A stretch of 64,000 nt of DNA from Polytrichum commune (lineage: Eukaryota; Streptophyta; Polytrichopsida; Polytrichales; Polytrichaceae), in the NCBI GenBank assembly GCA_950295325.1, contig OX485804.1, positions 46,426,429-46,490,428 on the forward strand. The letters run 5' to 3'. Positions 57,401 to 64,000 of this stretch are shown here, piece after piece; position 1 is the first letter of the stretch, and each line of letters opens with the position of its first letter. The notes beneath the pieces were generated by a model that saw only the letters and a program-made list of their open reading frames with translations, searched no databases and was not told where the DNA came from. The position numbers were made by a program, and so were the translations under genes.

Positions 57401-58431
57401 TATTTCCATGGTGACAGGCCTATTTCAAGCTCGCAGAAATGCAGTCATCTGGACAACAGGTTCCTCTTGCAGCAGTAAATTGTGTTATTCTGGGCTGTGC
57501 AAATGTCTGGGATGCTGACCGCGCATACCAGACATTTGATGCCATAGGTAGTACATTTGGATTGACACCTGATGTCCATTCCATCAACGCTCTTTTGGAT
57601 GCATTTGGAAAGAACAGAAAGGTTGGTACCTTTGCTTTATCTGGTACAAATATTTGGACTTCAGCTTTGTTATGCATTTCAACAGTTTCAAATACTATGT
57701 TTGCAGGTTTGATCGAGGTTAGAATGTGCTGACTTCTAATTTGTGGAGGTTTTATGGAGCACTGGGGATCAGTGTGACAACCTGGCTGCTTTAGATTTTC
57801 AAATTACGTGGCAGAGGGTGCAGTTCATAATTGAAGTTTTTTTTGTGGCTTGTGTAGATCCAAGAGGCAGTCAAGTTATTTGAGTATTTGAAGGAGGCTA
57901 GTGTTTCTCCTAATCAGCGTTCATATGAGCTGTTGATTATTGCTCATGTGGTCAATCGGGATCCTCAATCAGCTTTTGCAGTTCTCACCGCCATGGTATG
58001 TAGACTCTTTTGGGCTGCATGAATATTGAGAAATTTGAATATACTGTCTTGTTGACGGATGACTGCCTTAGGAGGAAATTCTGTAGATGTTTACTTCTCA
58101 TGAGTGCAACATACCCCTGAATCACGTACATGCAACTGGCAGCACTATACTTTTGTGGTAAGTAATTCAAGATCTATCTGTGATTCTTGTTCAATTATGA
58201 TGTTTGTGATAATGAGGGGATTGACATGTACAATGTCAACAGATGGAGGCTGGCCATACTCCTTGCAATGAAGCGGTATTCAAACTCTGGAGACGGTGTC
58301 GTAGAGAAGGTGATTTAAAATTGAATGAGGAGTTACAAAGGTTGTTTAAAGTTGGGTATAAAGGGGAGGGCAGGCGGAGACTTATCAGTGCAGCTGTACC
58401 ACAAGGACAAGGTCAGCCAGTCACTGCTTAA
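54439..58431 (+). CDS. PPR protein gene 2, six exons, paralogue of gene 1
   Basis: Exons 54439-55109, 55979-56201, 56707-57165, 57418-57621, 57858-57995 and 58243-58431 join in phase to give 627 uninterrupted residues. Exons 2 to 5 have exactly the same lengths (223, 459, 204, 138) as in gene 1. The start is MAMARGTLKCLRRH, followed by SRDLSTSRSLLQ, a likely mitochondrial presequence with a histidine-rich insertion (DHYHHQHYS) absent from gene 1. Shared body: SDPAPGLQFFGTTAPKVPRF, then P-type PPR repeats, then the CRREGD motif and a basic C-terminus. The family binds organellar RNA. Which RNA or complex is not visible. The two genes are head to head with 4.75 kb between start codons. Both look functional, so they may have redundant or divided roles. 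Confidence 0.9.
56337..56527. repeat. Dispersed repeat in intron 2 of PPR gene 2
   Basis: Related to 25737-25880 in P450 intron 1 (same order of GGAGGTTT, TCGGTTCATTGTGGGTC, TTTTGGCATGGCAAGAG). The ends TGTGGTGCATAC and, reverse complemented, TGTGGTGCATGC suggest a small TIR element. Confidence 0.5.
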
Positions 58432-60266
58432 GACACACGACTTTGAGAAAAAGTGAAAGGGCAGAAGGGGTGATGTGTCTTGCCAGATGGGTTTCAGGTG
58501 GCACGTCCTCAAATTTGTAGTATCACTACCACTGAGAATGTTCCCAGTCTTAAAGGCTGTGGAAGGATTGATGTACTTCAATGGGAGCTGTTTTAATCCT
58601 GTTCTGAGCTTTCTTTGGGGTGGATATACCAAGTTTATGTAGCAGGGTAGTGTTGCGCTTTGAGTAAACCTATCAAGCTGTAACATCTCATCCCCCAACT
58701 CATGTGCAGTTGCCTATTGTTGTCATCACCAGGCAAGTGGTTATCATGATCCCCCATATTCCTGTAGTTTTTTGTTCAGCCCATCAACACCAAAGGAATT
58801 ACATCTCAGGGAGGTCAAGGTCACAGTTTGCAATACCTGGTTGACAATCAGCCAGAATGCTTCATTGTAGAGATAGCAAGCCAAATTTGGTATGTACTTC
58901 AATTTTCAGTAATGACAGCCTTGTGTCTGTCAAATGCTTTTCTTGGCATACATTTTGTTGCATAGGAGGGCGTTGGCCCGGAAGCATGAGTCCTTGAATT
59001 ACTTTAGTATTTATTGGGTTTAGATGGGACTGCACTATGGCTACTTCAGAGGGATTTTTCACTGACATGATTCTTTGGTGACACTCGGCGCATGTTTCAT
59101 GTTTCTCTGTGATGCGTATTGTTTTGGATGCACATCATTATGTGGTGGGACATCTATACACCTTCATTTTCACTTCAACTTAGACCGGACCAAACTCACT
59201 CTCAAGGATGTGGACACTCCAGAATTAGTGTTGTCAACACTAATTCATAAATAGAGTACCTACCATGTTTGTCATTCAATAATTTATTCTTATTGATAGC
59301 ATAGACAAAGTTTCTTCCAAGTTGAAGTTAAACATCAAAGCACTTTTTTTTGTGGTTTATGTGTTGTTACATCTATTTTTGAAGCTACCCGTAACCCTCA
59401 AAATCAGGCATGGATTTGAGCAAAATTTTGATGGGTTGCATTGGCTCTGAAATTGTAATTTGTGATTTGTGATTTGTGATTTGTTGCGGGAGCTGCCCAT
59501 GGGAAGGATTTAGGTGAGGGTTTAAGAAGTTTTAAGAAGATTTAACTATGATCTGATATATGTTGGTATCTTCTGGGCAGTCTTGCATTGTAATTTGTGC
59601 ACTATGTATTTCTTGCCATTTGTGTGAACCTTGACTCCACTTTGCAATACTTTAGAGGTATAGGTACATGTTTTTGGTTACTTTCCTTAGCTTAAAAATG
59701 GTTCAAAATTTTGTTACAATGGATCTTAATATGTTTGACAAGAGTTGCCTCATTCTTAGATCTGATAAAGTTTGATGATTCAAATTGATTGTTGATTGTT
59801 GATTCAAGATACTTTCCAAAACCTTCCTTTACTTCACTTTGTAATCCTTTTGAGATATAGTGTCAAGTTTTCTTTTGTTACAATCTTCATGTTAAGGAAT
59901 GGTTTAAAATTGAACTGAATAAGACTATTTTTCCCAAAATTGTGGATTTCAGAAACATTTTTTGATTTATACACTTTCAAGTGAATTGAGATAAGCTTGG
60001 AGGGAAAACATTGCTGCATGAGATTATTGTTAAGATAAATTCATCCAATGTGCATAGCCTTACGTATGCAACACCTTGTTTGTTCTATTTTTCCTCCTTG
60101 CGAAAAACAACCAATGATAGCTAGCTCTCTCTTTAATTGCCACATAGGAAAACTCTATAAATTTGCACCCTTGCCCCACTACAACAATGGAAAATTCTTT
60201 CCCGCAAGTGTAGGAGTGCGCTACCACGACCATTTGAAAAGTGTTAATTCCTTGCTTCCAATGCCA
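58432..60266. other. PPR gene 2 3' region and gene-free stretch
   Basis: The first few hundred bases are probably 3' UTR. No gene is recognised beyond. A short TTTGTGATTTG reiteration lies at about 59457-59484. Confidence 0.4.
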
Positions 60267-60268
60267 TA

Positions 60269-60614
60269 AGGTAGAGGGTGCAAATTCCGTTCCCATACCA
60301 AAACTGCACCCTATGCACGCTTCCTAGATCTATGTGTAGAGACTTAAACCCTTTGAATGTGTACAATGCGAAGTGGGGGTGTTTTTGGAAGCAAACGGGA
60401 TGGGTCTTAAGTGAGTGTTGGGATGGTTTTGGGAGCCGTTTGCAATGGATTTAGGTACCTAGGGGTGGGTGACTTAAGAACAGATAAAATATTCAAAAGA
60501 ATTGTAAAGATTTCAATTTGTTGTGTCTAAGCCAATTTTGCATAGCACTAATCCATGTGGACTCCAAAAATAGACCAAAATGCCCAAAGAGTCGGTTTTG
60601 AGCACCCTCTACCT
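60269..60614. mobile_element. AGGTAG-family mariner-like MITE
   Basis: 346 bp with ends TA-AGGTAGAGGGTGCAAATTCC and (reverse complement) AGGTAGAGGGTGCTCAAAACC, TA-flanked on both sides. The interior differs from the 28133 copy, but the termini agree (AGGTAGAGGG.GC). Confidence 0.75.
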
Positions 60615-61125
60615 TACATTGGAGTGTCTAGCAAACATGGGACTACATCCCTCTTCAACACATGTTGGTGTGTAAATTTGGTGCCCATGTTTTGGATTGT
60701 GACCTATTGTGGACACCTAAAATTAAGGGTGTAGTTGGACACAATGCATATCTAAAATGGTCCCTCAAAAAACATAAACCAAAGTGGAGGCAAGCGTGGC
60801 ATGTAACTTATGATCCCACATTCTCATAAACATCATGTGCTAGGCAAGATCATAATAGGTTATAAAAAGCACTTCATCCCATGCAAAAGGAGGAGCATGA
60901 CCAAGACATGTAGCACAAATGGATGCCCCTATGTGACCACAATGAGTCATGGGAACTTTCCACTTTAATTTTTTGTGAGAATTGAGATATAAATCACACA
61001 TTTTGAGTTGCATGGCTTCCGATTCCACTTTGAATTGCTAGTCAAATGAGATAATTGACATATCAATTGGATCAATCTAAGTACTCAAACCCACCAAAGT
61101 GTCCAAAATAGGTGTGGTTACCATA

Positions 61126-61473
61126 AGGTATGTGAGTGTTATACAGTTACTTGCTTACTTGGGACACCTACTATATGTGATGGGTGTGTGGTATTGTGAG
61201 GATCATAGAACAAACATCATAAATACACATGCTTTTAGAAGAGATTGGACCATGTCTCCAAATTTTATTAACTCTCCACACTCAATAATGAATACAATTG
61301 GGACGAATCAACAAACATGCAAAATCTGATTATCATAACTAGATGAGGGGAAGTCCAATTTTTTTGTTGATGCCTCACCGTAGAGTTGCAAATGCAACCC
61401 AAGTTTTGTTGTGTGAATATAATTGGTAGAATTGGAGAACATGAAAAACGGACTGATTAACACCCACATACCT
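61126..61473. mobile_element. AGGTAG-family MITE, AGGTATG variant
   Basis: Starts TA-AGGTATGTGAGTG and ends CACCCACATACC(T). Closely related inside to 30667-31048 and more distantly to 13923-14292. Its right end was the target of the next element. Confidence 0.7.
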
Positions 61474-61475
61474 AA

Positions 61476-61808
61476 GGGCCATTTGACACAAGAGCCAAGG
61501 GCCGTGACCATGTAATTGTGAGGGCCCTTGATTCTCATCCAAAACCCGTACCACTGACATGGTTTTTTGGAATTTCTGTCAACCCTACCTCTTGAGGTGG
61601 GCATGATGCAAATTCCCACAGACCACGAAACATTCATCCAAAGTTTGCCATGTAGAAATGCATGTCGGCTTTTCATCTATGATAATTTCTTTGGGCTCTT
61701 AGGCCTTCACCTTATAGTGTGAATTGAACTCAGACAGTCTTGGCCTATTCGACCAATGAGAGATCTTAGAATGCAATCATCACTTCAATCTCATGTGTGA
61801 AGTGGCCA
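61476..61808. mobile_element. Tourist-like (PIF/Harbinger) MITE, subfamily B
   Basis: 333 bp with left end GGGCCATTTGACACAAGAG and right end (reverse complement) TGGCCACTTCACACATGAG, related to 14463-14966 (GAGCCAAGGGCCGTGACCAT). The flanks are TAA and TTA. The original target was probably TTA at the end of the mariner-like MITE, with one base since changed. Confidence 0.7.
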
Positions 61809-61849
61809 TTAACTTTATGTCTTTCATCATTTTCGACTCAAAATACCCA

Positions 61850-62100
61850 AAAATGAGATCAAAACACTCACTAAACAAAAAGAAGCTAGACAATAAACAA
61901 CCCCCCATAAACCCCACCCCCCCTAGATGTAAGGTTCCGCATTTTTTAAACTAAAGAAGCCCACCTTCCGAGAGGGAGGAAGTACCCTTACTGTGACGCT
62001 TGGTCAGACATGAACATGGTACAGAGGAACGGGCTCGCATTCACGTCGGTCTATAAACTAAACCCTGATGTTACTTTTATTTATTTGTTTATCTTTCATC
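61850..62100 (+). mobile_element. LINE 3' tail, second copy
   Basis: Shares in order with the LINE end at 8980-9195: ACAAAAAGAAGCTAGACAA, GCCCACCTTCC, ACGGGCTCGCATTCACGTCG, and a T-rich tail. Only the final ~20 codons and 3' UTR remain, so it is a strongly 5'-truncated insertion. Confidence 0.65.
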
Positions 62101-62882
62101 ATTTTCTCTTTGAACTTTGGTTGCGCGGCAATAGGGCCTCCTAGGCTACAACCCCCTAGCGCGGGGGTGGGTTCCCAGTTAGGGTTAGAGACGGAGCCTC
62201 GGAGGTATAAAGCCAATAAGCAGTTCGGGTTTTGGTAACACTACTTGATCTTATCTGAGTGCTCTTCGCCATCGCCATGCGCTCCAGGCCTCGTCCTCGC
62301 TGCCGCCGTAGGGCCCTTGCCGGTGCCCTGCGCGTTTGGTGGCAAGGCGATTCCTCAAGGCCTGGAGATTGACAGGGCGTCTGGCGGAGTACAATGACGT
62401 CTGCCCGCAGCGCAAGCTCCGAAATATGGAGCAATGATGCCACCCGCGGGCTCCCCACACCCAAAACCCTAGCCAACATTTCTATATACGTCATGTCTTA
62501 GAGAACAGGTCTCTTCCTTTGCGTCATTTGTGGGTCAAGATGACCTGGTTGTGTTTTCTGAGAGGTTGAGTGCTGTTAGGTTGCCAGACAATGCATCTTG
62601 CATTTTCGGAGATGATAAATCGGATATAACTTAATTTCGCATCGTATGAATGGCACACGTAATTAATACAGGTCAACCTGATAGTGAACATTGTCAAGAT
62701 CCACACCCTAACTGGACCCCTAATTTCTGTTGCCTCTGAGAGGCCATCTGTTTTCGTTTAGTACGAAGTGTTTGTTGCATATGCCAAACATGTTAAATAA
62801 TTGTATACATTGCGATAGTATTTTATGAGCGAAGCCAAAATCGGAACCCTAATTTATTAGCGCTTTCCAAAGTAGTTTGATA
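62101..62882. other. Unassigned GC-shifted patch and gene-free stretch
   Basis: About 62150-62470 is GC-richer and open on both strands. The plus-strand ORF from the ATG at about 62277 is very basic (MRSRPRPRCRRRALA) but stops after about 30 codons. No gene is supported. Confidence 0.35.
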
Positions 62883-63060
62883 TGTCGTTTCGTTCAAATA
62901 GATTGCTATTGGACAAGGGAGGCAGTGATGTTTTTAGTGCTGTGAATTCTGGGAACGCCCGAGTCTATGCCACTTTCTCTTACACGCCTGTGCCCTCACT
63001 CTTGTGCTGCTGGCGATGGTTATCAGGAGTGAGTTGGAATTCGATGCGTCCCATAGTGTG
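62883..63060 (+). CDS. Possible short ORF or first exon, unknown
   Basis: An ATG near 62882 opens MSFRSNRLLLDKGGSDVFSA, then NSGNARVYATFSYTPVPSLL, and closes near 63060. Composition is protein-like but I recognise no family. It could be a first exon of a gene extending past the window, or chance. Confidence 0.2.
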
Positions 63061-64000
63061 ATGATTACCTTACTCATCTGAGCCTTAAGTCCGTCCATTA
63101 CGAGGTATCCCTTTTCGAGTGATTATTTGTATGTGATGCGTATGTACACATGTCTTTGTTTGCACATGTGTTCCATAGTGTTTACATGCATATATGGAAA
63201 ATGATGATATTTGCAGGTACTGCCTACGGGGTCTGATTTCAGGGAACATGGGTGCTAATGCTACTCTTGGCTGGCCTAAGTAGTCGCCGGGCAGCACATA
63301 CGCCTTTGGTTCTTGGCACCCTCATGGGGAAAATTTCATTAGTTTATCTGATTCCTGGTTTTGCAGTGCTGATGGTAAGTCCTAAAATAACTTTCACCTG
63401 TGGATTTTAAAGAATGCCATGCACGATGAGGATATCAATGCATTTGGTTGAGAGTATACTCGTTGATGTAACCAAACCTCCTACTCATTCTGAGTGCTTG
63501 AAGCTTAATGGACAGGGAAGGCACTTGATGAAACAAACTCGAATGGGTAATTTGCGCCTGATTTCTGTGATGCTAAACACCTTGGAGAACTGATGCCTTC
63601 TCATACTTCGGTTTGAATAATAAGTTATTTGGTGTTAGGGTTTAGGGTTTGGTATTAGGTACTAGCAGTATCTGCCAACCTGCCACGAATGGGGTAGCAA
63701 TCGCTGTGATCCACATTCGACCAGGGTGAGGCGTAGATATATTTTTCATCTCGATAGGAAGCCATGTGTATGCCTCAAGGCAGTTGCTGAATGGTGCCAT
63801 ACACGGTGATCACATCTGCCTTCCTGTTGTGCAAAGTAGGTTAACCTATTATGACCTACAAATTCTAAGAAAAATGCAAAAGACTTCTTTTTTCTTTTGA
63901 TGCATATGGAAAATGCTACAAATTTTGCAGAGGTTGAGTAAGGTGAACGCATTGTCGATGTATAGGTTAACTCAGAACCTCTCATCTAGAGTAGAGGTGC
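63061..64000. other. Gene-free stretch at window end
   Basis: Only short ORFs. A TTAGGGTTTAGGGTTTGG phrase at about 63637 resembles telo-box sequence found near many plant promoters, but a single occurrence is weak evidence. Confidence 0.3.

Noticed and set aside
62156..62494. Minus-strand 112-codon ORF near the right end
   Set aside because: GC-rich patch with competing ORFs on both strands and no domain.

Overview
The window looks like nuclear DNA of a land plant. The support is a spliced plastid-type ferritin gene, two spliced PPR genes, a CYP71-clan-like cytochrome P450, plant-type 25S rRNA fragments, and CACTA, PIF/Harbinger, hAT, mariner-like and LINE relics. The style (long repeat-rich spacers, introns full of MITEs, AT-rich intergenic DNA) suggests a medium to large genome. 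I suspect a non-flowering lineage (bryophyte, lycophyte or fern), but nothing here fixes the genus.

Layout. 1-2.8 kb: rearranged repeat block with a 117-bp tandem array, CT microsatellites, a recurring GC-rich core and three pieces of 25S rDNA. 3.6-7.8 kb: a decayed multi-exon gene that reads as a ParB-like domain joined to a permuted DNA-methyltransferase-like domain, broken by five in-frame stops. 8.4-9.2 kb: 3' end of a LINE. 9.7-15.3 kb: MITEs in gene-free DNA. 15.8-19.15 kb: an intact eight-exon ferritin gene. 20.9-24 kb: transposon relics, including one element nested in another, and a tRNA-derived SINE-like sequence. 25.3-31.75 kb: a four-exon P450 with a frameshift and a third intron packed with nested elements, followed by a partial duplicate of its 3' end. 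34-40.4 kb: a decayed CACTA element on the minus strand with TNP2, DUF4218 and DUF4216 relics, plus a separate spliced ORF joining a transposase-associated zinc domain to a SET domain. 42.1-42.6 kb: a PIF/Harbinger transposase fragment. 46.3-49.7 kb (minus) and 54.4-58.4 kb (plus): two intact paralogous six-exon PPR genes, head to head. 60-62.1 kb: more MITEs and a LINE tail. The last 2 kb holds nothing I can name.

Only ferritin (iron storage in plastids) and the two PPR genes (probably organelle RNA-binding proteins) look intact and functional. The P450 is probably a pseudogene. Most of the rest is transposon-derived. The two items most worth pursuing are the ParB/methyltransferase-like pseudogene and the SET-domain gene inside the CACTA element. 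All exon boundaries were inferred by eye from GT/AG sites, reading-frame phase and comparison between paralogues.
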